The translations under genes and the position numbers were made by a program. 51,491 nt of DNA, taken from NCBI GenBank assembly GCA_035499355.1, contig DATJYZ010000041.1:1-51491 (forward strand). The letters run 5' to 3'. This document shows, one piece after another, positions 40,182-49,471 of this stretch (its first letter is position 1; the number at the start of each line of letters is the position of its first letter). A model generated the notes under the pieces. That model did no database searches and was not told the origin of the DNA. It saw nothing but the letters and a program-made list of their open reading frames with translations. Source of the DNA: JAEUPI01 sp035499355. Its GTDB lineage: Bacteria; Pseudomonadota; Gammaproteobacteria; Burkholderiales; Burkholderiaceae_C.

Positions 40182-40958
40182 TCATCCGCGGGTGACGCCG
40201 CCGATCACCACCACCGACAGCAGCCCGCTGGCCAGCCAGGCCAGTTGCGCCAGCGTGTCGCGCAGGCGAAGGCGCCGCTGCAGCTGCGGCAGCAGGTCGG
40301 CCACGGCGATGTAGACGAAGCTGCTAGACGCCACCACCAGCAGGTAGGGAAACCATTCGCGCCACGGTTCGACCACCAGGTAGCCGAGCACGCCGCCGAT
40401 CACCGAGGCCAGCCCCGACAGCGCGTTGAAGAGCAGCGCCCTTGCGCGCGTGAAGCCGGCATTGAGCAGCACGATGTAGTCGCCGACCTCTTGCGGGATC
40501 TCGTGCGCGACGATCGCCAGCGCGGTCAGCCAGCCGAGCCGCACGTCGGCCAGGAAGGCGGCGGCGATGATCACGCCGTCGCAGAAGTTGTGGATGCTGT
40601 CGCCCACCAGCACCGCCCAGCCGCCGCGGCCGGCCTGCTCTTCGTCGTAGTGCTGATGGTGCTCGTGGCCATCGCCCTCGTGGTGATGACCGTGGCGATA
40701 CAGCTCGGCCTTCTCCAGCAGGAAGAAGAACAGCAGCCCGAGCAGCAGCGTGAGGAACAGCGCATGCGAGCTCGCCCTGCCCTCCTCGAACGCTTCGGGC
40801 AGCACGTGCAGCAGCGCGGTGCCCAGCAGCACGCCCGCCGACAGGCTCACCAGGTGCCTGACGAGGCGCCCGAGCACCTGCACCGTGAGCAGCGCGGCGG
40901 TCAGCACCGACAACAGCCCGCCGGCGAACGTGGCCAACACGATGTAGAGCAAGGTCAT
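40182..40958 (-). CDS. ZIP-family metal transporter
   Basis: 258 residues from ATG 40958. Eight helices are visible with a His-rich cytoplasmic loop (RHGHHHEGDGHEHHQHYDEE) between helices 3 and 4. The metal-path motifs are in helix 4 (GDSIHNFCDGVIIAAAF) and helix 5 (AIVAHEIPQEVGDYIVLL). ZIP proteins bring zinc, iron or manganese into the cytoplasm. Whether it could also handle other metals used by the accessory region is unknown. Confidence 0.9.
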   Translation of the reverse strand: MTLLYIVLATFAGGLLSVLTAALLTVQVLGRLVRHLVSLSAGVLLGTALLHVLPEAFEEGRASSHALFLTLLLGLLFFFLLEKAELYRHGHHHEGDGHEHHQHYDEEQAGRGGWAVLVGDSIHNFCDGVIIAAAFLADVRLGWLTALAIVAHEIPQEVGDYIVLLNAGFTRARALLFNALSGLASVIGGVLGYLVVEPWREWFPYLLVVASSSFVYIAVADLLPQLQRRLRLRDTLAQLAWLASGLLSVVVIGGVTRG

Positions 40959-41048
40959 TCGTCGTCGGCCCGTGCGATGGTCATGGCTGCGCAAACGAAC
41001 GCCGCGCCCTGGAGGCGCGGCGGCCCGGCATTGTGGCCACAAACGTCG

Positions 41049-41924
41049 TCAAGCCACCCCGTTGGCCTTGAACCAGGCCAGGCAGCGCCGCCAGCCGTCC
41101 TCGGCGGCCCCCTGGCGATAGCTGGGTCGGTAGTCGGCGTGGAACGCGTGCGGTGCATCGGGGTAGACGACGAACTGGCTCTTCTGCGCCGCGGCGCTGC
41201 CGCGAGCCAGCGCCGCCTTCATCGCTTCCACCGTGTCCAGCGGAATGCCGCCATCGGCGCCGCCGTACAGGCCGAGCACCGGGCCGCTGAACTTGCCGGC
41301 GAGCTCTAGCGGCTGGGTCGGCTGCAGCGTGCTGGCGGTGCCCGCCAGGCGTCCATACCACGCCACCGCCGCCTTGACGCCCGCGTTGTGGGCGTCGTAC
41401 AGCCAGGTGATGCGGCCGCCCCAGCAGAAGCCGGTGATCGCGAGCTTGCGTGCGTCGGCACCCTGCCCCTTGGCCCATGCGACCGCCGCATCGAGGTCGC
41501 CCATCACCTGCGCATCGGGCACCTGCGACACGACCTCGGCGATCAGCTTGGAGACTTCGCCATACGAGCCGGGGTCGCCCTGGCGCGCGAACAGCTCGGG
41601 CGCGATCGCGAAGTAGCCCGCCTTGGCGAAGCGCCGCGCGACGTCGGCGATGTACTCGTGCACACCGAAGATCTCGCTGACCACCAGCACGACCGGTGCG
41701 TTGGCCTTGCCGGCGGGCGCCGCGCGATACGCCGGCATCTTGAAGTCGGCCACCGGAATCGTCACCTCGCCCGCGACCAACCCGTTGACGTCGGTCTTGA
41801 TCGCGGTCTGCGCGCAGATCGGCATCACCGCAGCCGCGAAGCCGCTGCCGAGCGACGTGCGCACGAAGGCGCGGCGATTGAAATCGCGCCCCGGCGCGAG
41901 GCTGTCGACATCCTGTTCGATCAT
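41049..41924 (-). CDS. dienelactone-hydrolase-family protein, exported
   Basis: 291 residues. A twin-arginine-like signal is visible (FNRRAFVRTSLGSGFAAAV). The catalytic fold has the nucleophile Cys in ITGFCWGGRITW, an Asp in LGLYGGADGGIP and a His in DAPHAFHADY, the triad of dienelactone hydrolases. The leading segment VVLVVSEIFGVHEYIADVAR is also typical. The substrate is probably not dienelactone itself, because many family members of this exported kind are of unknown role. It lies 41 bases from polA on the same strand. Confidence 0.88.
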   Translation of the reverse strand: MIEQDVDSLAPGRDFNRRAFVRTSLGSGFAAAVMPICAQTAIKTDVNGLVAGEVTIPVADFKMPAYRAAPAGKANAPVVLVVSEIFGVHEYIADVARRFAKAGYFAIAPELFARQGDPGSYGEVSKLIAEVVSQVPDAQVMGDLDAAVAWAKGQGADARKLAITGFCWGGRITWLYDAHNAGVKAAVAWYGRLAGTASTLQPTQPLELAGKFSGPVLGLYGGADGGIPLDTVEAMKAALARGSAAAQKSQFVVYPDAPHAFHADYRPSYRQGAAEDGWRRCLAWFKANGVA

Positions 41925-41965
41925 CGTGGGCCTCCTCGGCGCGTCAGTGTCCCCGAACCGCGGCG

Positions 41966-44761
41966 TCAGTGCGCCTCGTCCCAGTTCGCCCCCACCCCCA
42001 CCTCGGCCAACAGCGGCACCGACAGCTGCGCCACGCCCGACATCAACTTCGGCACTTCGGCCCTCGCCCAGTCGAGCTCGTCGTCGGGCACCTCGAACAC
42101 CAGCTCGTCGTGCACCTGCATCACCATCGCCGTGCGCTTGCGCTGCACGTCGAGCGCCGCCTGCACCGCGAGCATCGCGAGCTTGATCAGGTCGGCCGCC
42201 GTGCCCTGCATCGGCGCGTTGATCGCCTGCCGCTCGGCGCCGGCGCGGCGTGGGCCGCTGCCCCCGCGGATGTCGGGCAGCTCGATGCGGCGGCCGAACA
42301 GCGTCTCCACGTAGCCTTGCTGCGCGGCCTTGGCGCGCGTCTCGTCCATGTAGCGCTTGACGCCGGCGAAGCGCTGGAAGTAGCGCTCGATGTAGGCGCT
42401 GGCCGCACTGCGTTCGATGCCGAGGTTCTGCGCCAGCCCGAACGCACCCATGCCGTAGATGAGGCCGAAGTTGATCGTCTTGGCGTAGCGGCGCTGCTCG
42501 GCGCTCACCTGATCGGGCGCGACGCCGAACACCTCGCTGGCGGTGGCGCGGTGCACGTCCATGCCTTCGCCGAAGGCGCGCCGCAGGCCGGGGTCGCCGC
42601 TGATGTGCGCCATGATGCGCAGCTCGATCTGCGAATAGTCGGCGCTGACGATGCGGTGGCCCGGCGGCGCGATGAACGCCTCGCGCACGCGCCGGCCCTC
42701 GGGCGTGCGGATCGGGATGTTCTGCAGGTTGGGGTCGTTGCTCGCCAACCGCCCGGTCACCGCGACTGCCTGGCCGTAGGTGGTGTGCACGCGGCCGGTG
42801 TCGGGGTTGACCATCAGCGGCAGCTTGTCGGTGTAGGTGCCCTTGAGTTTCGACAGCCCGCGGTGCTCGAGGATCTTGGCCGGCAGCGGGTAGTCCGCGG
42901 CGAGTTCCTGCAGCACGTCTTCATCGGTCGACGGCGCCCCGCTGGCCGTCTTGCGCTTCACCGGCAGGCCGAGCTTGCCGAACAGCACGTCGCCGATCTG
43001 CTTGGGACTGCCGAGGTTGAACGGCTGCCCGGCCAACGCGTGCGCCTCGCGCTCGAGCACCACCATGCGCTCGGCGAGTTCGCGGCTCTGCTGCGCCAAC
43101 AACGCGGCGTCGATCAGCACGCCGTGGCGCTCCATGCGCGTCAGCACCGCCGACACCGGCAGCTCGATCTGCTGGTACACGCGCAGCAGGCCCGGTTCGC
43201 GCTCGATGCGCGGCCACAGCGTCTGGTGCACCTGCAGTGCCATCTCGCTGTCCTCACCCGAGTAGCGCGCCGCACGCTCGATGTCGACCTGCGAGAACGC
43301 GATCTGGTTGGCACCCTTGCCGCACACCTCCTCGTAGCTCAGCCCTTTGCGATGCAGGTGCCGTTCGGCCAGGCTCTCCAGGCTGTGCAGCTTGTGCGCC
43401 TCGAGCACGTAGCTCTCGAGCAGCGTGTCGTGGCGCCAGCCACGCACGACGATGCCGTGGTTGGCGAACACGTGCGCGTCGTACTTGGTGTTCTGGCCCA
43501 CCTTGCCGGCGGCGTCGTCCTCGAGCCAGGGTTTGAGCGCAGCCAGCACGTCGGCCAGCGCCAGCTGATCCGGCGCGCCGGGATAGTTGTGCGCCACCGG
43601 CACATAGGCGCCCTCGCCCGGCTGCACCGCGAACGAGATGCCGACGATGCGCGCGCGGATCGGGTCGAGCGAATCGGTCTCGGTGTCGAGGGCCGCCAGC
43701 GGCGCCGCGCGCAGCCTGGCCACCCAGGCATCGAGCTGCTCGGTCGCGACGATGGTGTCGTAGCGGTGCGCCAGCGCGACCGCCTGCGTTGCCGCGGGAA
43801 GCGGGCCGGCGTCGGCCTGCCCGGCATCCGCCACGGCCGTGTCGGTCCCGCCGGGCTCCAGGCTCGCCGCCTCTTCAGCCGCTGCCTTGCCCTCGAACTC
43901 CTTGCGCAGCGTGCGCATCCCGTAGCGATCGAAGAACCGCAACAGCGACTCGCGGTCGATGTCGCGGAAGCTGAGCGCATCGAGCGACGGCCAGCCTGCG
44001 ATCTGCGACGACAGGTCGCAGTCGGTCTTGATCGTCACCAGCCGCTTGCCCTGCGGCAGCCAGTCCAGCGCCTTGCGCAGGTTGTCGCCCACCGCGCCCT
44101 TGATCGTCGGCGCCGCTGACACCACGCCGTCCAGCGATCCGTACTCGGCGATCCACTTCGCGGCGGTCTTGGGCCCGACCTTGTCGACACCGGGCACGTT
44201 GTCCACCGTGTCGCCGATCAGCGTCAGGTAGTCGACGATGGCGGAGGGCGGCACGCCGAACTTCTCCTGCACGCCGGGAGCATCGAGGATCTCCGGCGGC
44301 TTGGCCATCGTATTGACCAGCGTGATGCGGTCGTCGACCAGCTGCGCCAGGTCCTTGTCGCCGGTGGAGATGATGACCTTGTGGCCGTCCGCGGCGGCCA
44401 CGCGCGCCAAGGTGCCGATCGCGTCGTCGGCCTCGATGCCCGGCACTTCGAGCACCGGCCAGCCGAGCAGGCGCACCACCTCGTGGATCGGCTCGATCTG
44501 TCGCGCGAGGTCGTCGGGCATCGGCGTGCGCGTGGCCTTGTACTGCGGGTACCAGTCGTCGCGGAAGGTCTTGCCCTTGGCGTCGAAGACGCAGGCGGCG
44601 TGACCGGTCGGATAGCGCTGGCGCAGCACGCGCAGCATGCCCACCATCGTGTGAATGGCGCCGGTCGGAAATCCGTCGGGGGCGGTCAGGCCACCCAGCG
44701 CGTGGTAGGCGCGGTACAGGTAGCTCGAGCCGTCGACCAGGACGAGTGTGTGATCGGTCAT
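41966..44761 (-). CDS. polA: DNA polymerase I
   Basis: 931 residues from ATG 44761 (MTDHTLVLVDGSSYLYRAYH). Order: 5'-3' exonuclease (about 1-290; GVEADDAIGTLA-like PGIEADDAIGTLA, GDKDLAQLV), 3'-5' proofreading domain (ALDTETDSLDPIRARIVG, YDAHVF, ARYSGEDSEMALQ), and polymerase domain (motif A DYSQIELRIMAHISGD, O-helix RRYAKTINFGLIYGMGAFG, motif C MQVHDELVFEVP). The exonuclease Asp/Glu pair (DTETDS) is kept, so proofreading is probably active. An extra start at 44770 is three codons longer. Divergent from the DUF2782 gene. Confidence 0.97.
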   Translation of the reverse strand: MTDHTLVLVDGSSYLYRAYHALGGLTAPDGFPTGAIHTMVGMLRVLRQRYPTGHAACVFDAKGKTFRDDWYPQYKATRTPMPDDLARQIEPIHEVVRLLGWPVLEVPGIEADDAIGTLARVAAADGHKVIISTGDKDLAQLVDDRITLVNTMAKPPEILDAPGVQEKFGVPPSAIVDYLTLIGDTVDNVPGVDKVGPKTAAKWIAEYGSLDGVVSAAPTIKGAVGDNLRKALDWLPQGKRLVTIKTDCDLSSQIAGWPSLDALSFRDIDRESLLRFFDRYGMRTLRKEFEGKAAAEEAASLEPGGTDTAVADAGQADAGPLPAATQAVALAHRYDTIVATEQLDAWVARLRAAPLAALDTETDSLDPIRARIVGISFAVQPGEGAYVPVAHNYPGAPDQLALADVLAALKPWLEDDAAGKVGQNTKYDAHVFANHGIVVRGWRHDTLLESYVLEAHKLHSLESLAERHLHRKGLSYEEVCGKGANQIAFSQVDIERAARYSGEDSEMALQVHQTLWPRIEREPGLLRVYQQIELPVSAVLTRMERHGVLIDAALLAQQSRELAERMVVLEREAHALAGQPFNLGSPKQIGDVLFGKLGLPVKRKTASGAPSTDEDVLQELAADYPLPAKILEHRGLSKLKGTYTDKLPLMVNPDTGRVHTTYGQAVAVTGRLASNDPNLQNIPIRTPEGRRVREAFIAPPGHRIVSADYSQIELRIMAHISGDPGLRRAFGEGMDVHRATASEVFGVAPDQVSAEQRRYAKTINFGLIYGMGAFGLAQNLGIERSAASAYIERYFQRFAGVKRYMDETRAKAAQQGYVETLFGRRIELPDIRGGSGPRRAGAERQAINAPMQGTAADLIKLAMLAVQAALDVQRKRTAMVMQVHDELVFEVPDDELDWARAEVPKLMSGVAQLSVPLLAEVGVGANWDEAH

Positions 44762-44802
44762 GCGCGCCATTTTGCGTCGACACCAGGGGCAGACCCGAGC
44801 CG

Positions 44803-44808
44803 TAGAAT
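44803..44808 (+). promoter_or_regulatory. candidate -10 TAGAAT for a leaderless DUF2782 transcript
   Basis: TAGAAT ends 7 bases before the ATG at 44816, so transcription would begin at or next to the start codon and no ribosome site is visible. The same geometry appears on the reverse strand before uvrD (TAGAAT at 49483-49478, ATG at 49471). Confidence 0.45.
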
Positions 44809-44815
44809 CGTCCGC

Positions 44816-45160
44816 ATGAGGTCGCGTCGTGTCGTGTGGTGGCTGCTGGGCCTGGCGGCGGTGGCGTCGTACAGCGCCGGCCAGGTCGCCGCGCCCGCCC
44901 GACCGGCGTCGTCCGCGGCGGCCACGTCACCCCCCGCGCCGGCGCGGCCCGATCCCTTGATCAAGCGCACCGTCATCGAAGACGACCAGGTGAAGATCGA
45001 GGAGCTGCGCGTGCGCGGCCAGCTGCAGCGCATCACCATCTCGCCCAAGGCCTCGGGCGTGCGTCCGTACGAGATCGCGCCGCCGGATTCGGGGCGCGAC
45101 CCGTCGCAGCCATCCAAGGGGATCAGCGGCCATAGCCTGTGGCAGTTGTTCTCGTTCTGA
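44816..45160 (+). CDS. DUF2782 exported protein
   Basis: 114 residues. An N-terminal hydrophobic signal (RRVVWWLLGLAAVASYSAGQVA) and an Ala/Pro linker are followed by the DUF2782 core (VIEDDQVKIEELRVRGQLQR, ITISPKASGVRPYEIAPP) and a short C-terminal tail ending LWQLFSF. It is a small periplasmic or membrane-anchored protein of unknown role, conserved between polA and thrB in Burkholderiales. A -10-like TAGAAT lies 7 bases before ATG. Confidence 0.82.
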   Translation: MRSRRVVWWLLGLAAVASYSAGQVAAPARPASSAAATSPPAPARPDPLIKRTVIEDDQVKIEELRVRGQLQRITISPKASGVRPYEIAPPDSGRDPSQPSKGISGHSLWQLFSF

Positions 45161-45182
45161 GCCGCCGGGCACCGACGCACGC

Positions 45183-46148
45183 ATGGCGGTCTTCACCGAG
45201 TTGGCACGCCATGAGGTCGAGGCATTCGTCGCGCATCTGAAGGCCGGGGCGCTGCTCGAGCTGGCACCGATCGGCGCCGGCATCGAGAACACCAACTACT
45301 TCGTCACCACCCAGGGCGGCTCCTGGGTGCTCACCGTGTTCGAGCGGCTGTCGCACACGCAACTGCCGTTCTACCTGCGGTTGATGCAGCACCTGGCGCG
45401 GTGCGGCCTGCCGGTGCCCGAGCCGCAGGCCGACGCGGCCGGCGAACTGGTGCACACGCTGCACAGCAAGCCGGCCGCGCTGTGCACGCGCCTGCCCGGG
45501 CAGCACGTCGACGCGCCGGGCACGGCGCACTGCGCCGCGCTCGGCCGCACGCTGGCCGGGCTGCATGCCGCGGCCAGCAGCTTTGCGCTGCACCAGCCCA
45601 ACCTGCGCGGCCTCGCCTGGTGGCAGGCAATCGCGCCGCAGGTGTTGCCCTTTCTCGATGCCGACGCCGCGCAGTTGCTCGCTGACGAGATGGCCTTTCA
45701 GCAGCAGCTCGCCGCGTCGGCCGCGTACGCGGGGCTGCCTCGCGCCGCGGTGCATGCCGATCTGTTTCGCGACAACGTGCTGTTCGACGGTGAGCCCGCC
45801 ACGCACCTGAGCGGCTGCGTCGACTTCTACTTCGCCGGCGTCGATGCGCTCCTGTTCGACCTGGCGGTGTGCGTCAACGACTGGTGCCTGGCCGACGACA
45901 GCGGCCGCATCGACGAAGCGCGCGCGGCCGCGCTGCTGGGCGCCTATGGCGCGCAGCGCGCGCTGTCGGCCACCGAGCATCGTCTCTTTCCGGCGCTGCT
46001 GCGCGCAGCGGCGCTACGCTTCTGGCTGTCGCGGCTGGCCGACCGCCACCTGCCGCGCGAGGCCGCGCTGTTGCAGCCGAAGGACCCGCGACACTTCGAG
46101 CGCGTCTTGCGCGAACGCGTCGCTCAACCCTGGCATCCCCCGCGATAG
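45183..46148 (+). CDS. thrB: homoserine kinase (aminoglycoside-phosphotransferase fold)
   Basis: 321 residues. It phosphorylates homoserine on the way to threonine. This is the kinase-fold type (ThrB2/PotN group), unlike the GHMP-type ThrB of E. coli: GAGIENTNYFVTTQGGSWVLTVFE (in part), the catalytic loop VHADLFRDNVLFDG with Asp and Asn, and the metal Asp in GCVDFYFAGVD. It lies between DUF2782 (22 bases) and BPSS1780. Confidence 0.92.
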   Translation: MAVFTELARHEVEAFVAHLKAGALLELAPIGAGIENTNYFVTTQGGSWVLTVFERLSHTQLPFYLRLMQHLARCGLPVPEPQADAAGELVHTLHSKPAALCTRLPGQHVDAPGTAHCAALGRTLAGLHAAASSFALHQPNLRGLAWWQAIAPQVLPFLDADAAQLLADEMAFQQQLAASAAYAGLPRAAVHADLFRDNVLFDGEPATHLSGCVDFYFAGVDALLFDLAVCVNDWCLADDSGRIDEARAAALLGAYGAQRALSATEHRLFPALLRAAALRFWLSRLADRHLPREAALLQPKDPRHFERVLRERVAQPWHPPR

Positions 46149-46155
46149 AAAGCCC

Positions 46156-47022
46156 ATGGGACTCAATCTTCAGGCCGTCGGCGCACACCAGGGTTGGACC
46201 TGGGTGCGCGACGGCGTGCGCCTGTACCTGCGCCGGCCGGTGGCGTTCAGCGCGATGCTGCTGTTGTTCCTGCTGGCCAGCGGCGTGTGGTCGATCCTGC
46301 CGTTCATCGGCCTGGCCGCACTGGCGAGCCTGCCGCTGCTGTCGCTCGGCTTCATGCTGGCCTCGCGCTCGGTGTTGCGCGGCGGCCTGGCGCACCCGGG
46401 CCAGTTCATCGAGCCGCTGCTGGTCGACAAGAAGCTCGCCGTGGCCCAGATCGCCGAGGCGCGCCGGCGCAGGCGCTCCCTGCTGCTGGTGTGCGCGCTG
46501 TACGGCGTGGGCGCGCTCGGCGTCGTCTGGTGGGTCGGCTGGGTCTACGGCGACGCGATGGACGCGCTGCGCGAGGCGATGGCCAAGCACGGTCCGTCGA
46601 GCAACGAGGCCGCGCTGGCTGCGGCCGACCCACGGCTGATGCAAGGCACGGTGACCTTCGCGCTGCTGGCCACGCTGCTGTCGATTCCGTTCTGGCACGC
46701 GCCGGCGCTGGTCTGGTGGGGCGGCCAGGGCGTCTGGCAGGCGCTGTTCTCGAGCACGCTCGGCATCTGGCGCGCCAAGGGTGCGTACCTGGTTTACTCG
46801 CTCACCTGGCTGGCCGCGTCGGTGGGCCTGAGCCTGCTCATCGGCGTGATCGCCGGCTCGTTCAACTCGCCGGCAGCCATCACCTGGATGGTGCCCGCGG
46901 TCGTGCTGGCGCTGTCGAGCGCGTTCTACGTGTCGCTGTGGTTCAGCTTCGTCGACAACTTCGGCAGTCCCGACGACGGCGAGCGCGACTCCTCGCGACC
47001 GCCGGCCGAAACGACCGGCTAG
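46156..47022 (+). CDS. BPSS1780-family inner-membrane protein
   Basis: 288 residues with about six helices (SAMLLLFLLASGVWSILPFI, LLSLGFMLASRSVLRGG, LLLVCALYGVGALGVVWWVG, FALLATLLSIPFWHAPALVW, AYLVYSLTWLAASVGLSLL and a final segment VVLALSSAFYVSLWFSF). The pattern matches the BPSS1780 family that sits in the same place in other Burkholderiales. Function unknown. It starts 7 bases after thrB. Confidence 0.82.
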   Translation: MGLNLQAVGAHQGWTWVRDGVRLYLRRPVAFSAMLLLFLLASGVWSILPFIGLAALASLPLLSLGFMLASRSVLRGGLAHPGQFIEPLLVDKKLAVAQIAEARRRRRSLLLVCALYGVGALGVVWWVGWVYGDAMDALREAMAKHGPSSNEAALAAADPRLMQGTVTFALLATLLSIPFWHAPALVWWGGQGVWQALFSSTLGIWRAKGAYLVYSLTWLAASVGLSLLIGVIAGSFNSPAAITWMVPAVVLALSSAFYVSLWFSFVDNFGSPDDGERDSSRPPAETTG

Positions 47023-47050
47023 CCGCAGGGCCGGCAAGGCCGCGCCGCGC

Positions 47051-49471
47051 TCAGACGATCGGCGTCAGCTTGGCGACCGACAGCGCCAGCCACTTGGCGC
47101 CGTGGCGACCGAAGTTGACCTGCGCACGCGCGTCGTCGCCATGGCCCTCGAGGGTGATGATGACGCCTTCGCCGAACTTGGTGTGGAACACGCTCTGGCC
47201 GATGCGCAGGCTCGGCCCCGACGGTGTCGGCGTCACGCTGCGCCGCGCGTCGATCGACGACAGCGCGCGCGGCTCGATGCGACCGACGCCGACCACCGAC
47301 CCCAACCCGCTGCCGCGCGCCCAGGCCTCCTGGTACTGGCGTGCATAGCCCGAGCCGAAACCCTGGTTGCGCGGTGTCAGCCACTTCAGCGCGCCCTCCG
47401 GCAACTCGTCGAGGAAGCGGCTCTTCACGTGATAGCGGGTCTGGCCGTGCAGCATGCGCGTCTGGCTGAACGTGAGGTACAGGCGCTTGCGTGCGCGCGT
47501 GATCGCCACGTACATCAGGCGGCGCTCCTCCTCGAGGCCGTCGACGTCGGACATCGAGTTCTCGTGCGGGAACAGGCCCTCCTCGAGGCCGGTGATGAAC
47601 ACGCAGTCGAATTCGAGGCCTTTGGCGCTGTGCACCGTCATCAGCTGCACCGCGTCCTCGCCGGCCTGCGCCTGGTTGTCGCCCGCTTCGAGCGCCGCGT
47701 GCGTCAGGAACGCGGCCAGCGGCGACACGATCTCGCCGGTCTCGGCGTCGGGCGTCACGTCGACGGCGGCCACCGCGCGCGGCACGCCTTCGGCGATCGT
47801 GCCCGCGGTCTCGTCGATCGGCAGCGCCACCGCGTCCTTGCCGAAACCCTCTTGCGTCACGAAGGCCTCGGCCGCGTTGACCAGCTCCTCCAGGTTCTCG
47901 ATGCGATCGGCGCCTTCCTTCTCGGTGCGGTAGAAGTCAACGAGCCCGGTGGCCCGCAGCACGTGCTCGATGATCTCGCGCAGGGTCGAGCCGCGCGTGG
48001 CGTCGCGCATCGCGTCGACCAGCGCGTTGAAGGCACGCACGTTGGCGCCGCCCTTGCCGGTGAGCGCACCGGCGCTCTGGTAGAGGCTGCGGCCGCTGAC
48101 CCGCGCCTCGTCCTGCAACTGCTCGACGCTGCGCGCGCCGATGCCGCGCGTCGGGAAATTGACGACCCGCAGGTACGAGGTGTCGTCGTTGGGGTTCTCG
48201 ATCAGCCGCAGGTACGCGAGCGCGTGCTTGACCTCGGCGCGCTCGAAGAAACGCAGACCGCCATACACCCGGTACGGCACGCCGGCGTTGAAGAGCGCAC
48301 TCTCCAGCACGCGGCTCTGGGCGTTGCTGCGGTAGAGCAAGGCCAGTTCGCTGCGCGCCGTGCCGCTGCGCTGCAGCTGCTGCAGCTCCTCGAGCACCCA
48401 CTGCGCCTCGGCGTAGTCGCTGTTGGTCTCGACCACGCGCACCGGCTCGCCGGGGCCGGCCTCGGTGCGCAGGTTCTTGCCCAGGCGGTGCTCGTTGTGC
48501 GAGATCAGCGCATTGGCGGTGTCGAGGATGTTGCCGAACGAGCGGTAGTTGCGCTCGAGCTTGATCACCCGGCGCACGCCGTATTCGCGCTCGAACAGCG
48601 CCATGTTGCCGACCTGCGCGCCACGGAAGGCGTAGATGCTCTGGTCGTCGTCGCCGACCGCGAACACGCCCTGGGGCTGGCCTGCCGGCGCGCGCACCGA
48701 GGTGCCGCCGGGCGGCGGTGCAAACATCTGCAGCCAGCGGTACTGCAGCCGGTTGGTATCCTGGAACTCGTCGACCAGCACGTGCTGGAAACGGCGCTGG
48801 TAGTGCTCGCGCAGCGGGTCGTTGTCGCGCAGCAGCTCGTAGCTGCGCAGCATCAGCTCGGCGAAGTCGACCACGCCTTCGCGCTGGCACTGGTCTTCGT
48901 AGGCCTGGTAGATCTCCACCATCTTGCGCGACTGGGGATCGTGCGCCTCGACGTCGCGCGGACGCCGGCCCTCCTCCTTGTTGCCGGCGATGAACCAGGC
49001 CACCTGCTTCGGCACGAAGCGCTCCTCGTCGAGGTTCATCGCCTTGATCACGCGCTTGACCGCCGACACCTGGTCGGCACTGTCGAGGATCTGGAACGAC
49101 TGCGGCAGGCCGCTGAGCTTCCAGTGCGCGCGCAGGAAGCGGTTGCACAGGCCGTGGAAGGTGCCGATCCACATGCCGCGCACGTTGATCGGCAGCATCG
49201 CCGTCAGCCGCGTCAGCATCTCCTTGGCCGCCTTGTTGGTGAACGTCACCGCCAGCACGGCGCCGGGCGACACCTGACCGGTGGCCAGCAGCCAGGCGAT
49301 GCGCGTGGTCAGCACGCGCGTCTTGCCCGAGCCGGCGCCGGCGAGGATCAGCGCTGGCTGTGCCGGCAACGTCACCGCGGCGAGCTGCTCGGGGTTCAGG
49401 TGGGCCAACAGCGGCGAATTCGCAGCGTCAGCGTCGGTGAAGCTTTTGCCTCCAGAATCGGCGGGATGCAT
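47051..49471 (-). CDS. uvrD: UvrD/PcrA-family DNA helicase II
   Basis: 806 residues, SF1A helicase. Motifs: Q (LNPEQLAAV), I (LILAGAGSGKTRVL), Ia (VTFTNKAAKEM), II (LVDEFQDTNRLQY), III (VGDDDQSIYAFRGA), IV (ERNYRSFGNIL), V (MTVHSAKGLEFDCVFITGLEE in part) and VI (YVAITRARKRLYL). It unwinds DNA in mismatch and excision repair. ATG 49471 has no ribosome site but lies 7 bases after TAGAAT on the reverse strand, so the mRNA may be leaderless. Its ATG and the divergent gene's ATG share the palindrome ATGCAT. Confidence 0.95.
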   Translation of the reverse strand: MHPADSGGKSFTDADAANSPLLAHLNPEQLAAVTLPAQPALILAGAGSGKTRVLTTRIAWLLATGQVSPGAVLAVTFTNKAAKEMLTRLTAMLPINVRGMWIGTFHGLCNRFLRAHWKLSGLPQSFQILDSADQVSAVKRVIKAMNLDEERFVPKQVAWFIAGNKEEGRRPRDVEAHDPQSRKMVEIYQAYEDQCQREGVVDFAELMLRSYELLRDNDPLREHYQRRFQHVLVDEFQDTNRLQYRWLQMFAPPPGGTSVRAPAGQPQGVFAVGDDDQSIYAFRGAQVGNMALFEREYGVRRVIKLERNYRSFGNILDTANALISHNEHRLGKNLRTEAGPGEPVRVVETNSDYAEAQWVLEELQQLQRSGTARSELALLYRSNAQSRVLESALFNAGVPYRVYGGLRFFERAEVKHALAYLRLIENPNDDTSYLRVVNFPTRGIGARSVEQLQDEARVSGRSLYQSAGALTGKGGANVRAFNALVDAMRDATRGSTLREIIEHVLRATGLVDFYRTEKEGADRIENLEELVNAAEAFVTQEGFGKDAVALPIDETAGTIAEGVPRAVAAVDVTPDAETGEIVSPLAAFLTHAALEAGDNQAQAGEDAVQLMTVHSAKGLEFDCVFITGLEEGLFPHENSMSDVDGLEEERRLMYVAITRARKRLYLTFSQTRMLHGQTRYHVKSRFLDELPEGALKWLTPRNQGFGSGYARQYQEAWARGSGLGSVVGVGRIEPRALSSIDARRSVTPTPSGPSLRIGQSVFHTKFGEGVIITLEGHGDDARAQVNFGRHGAKWLALSVAKLTPIV

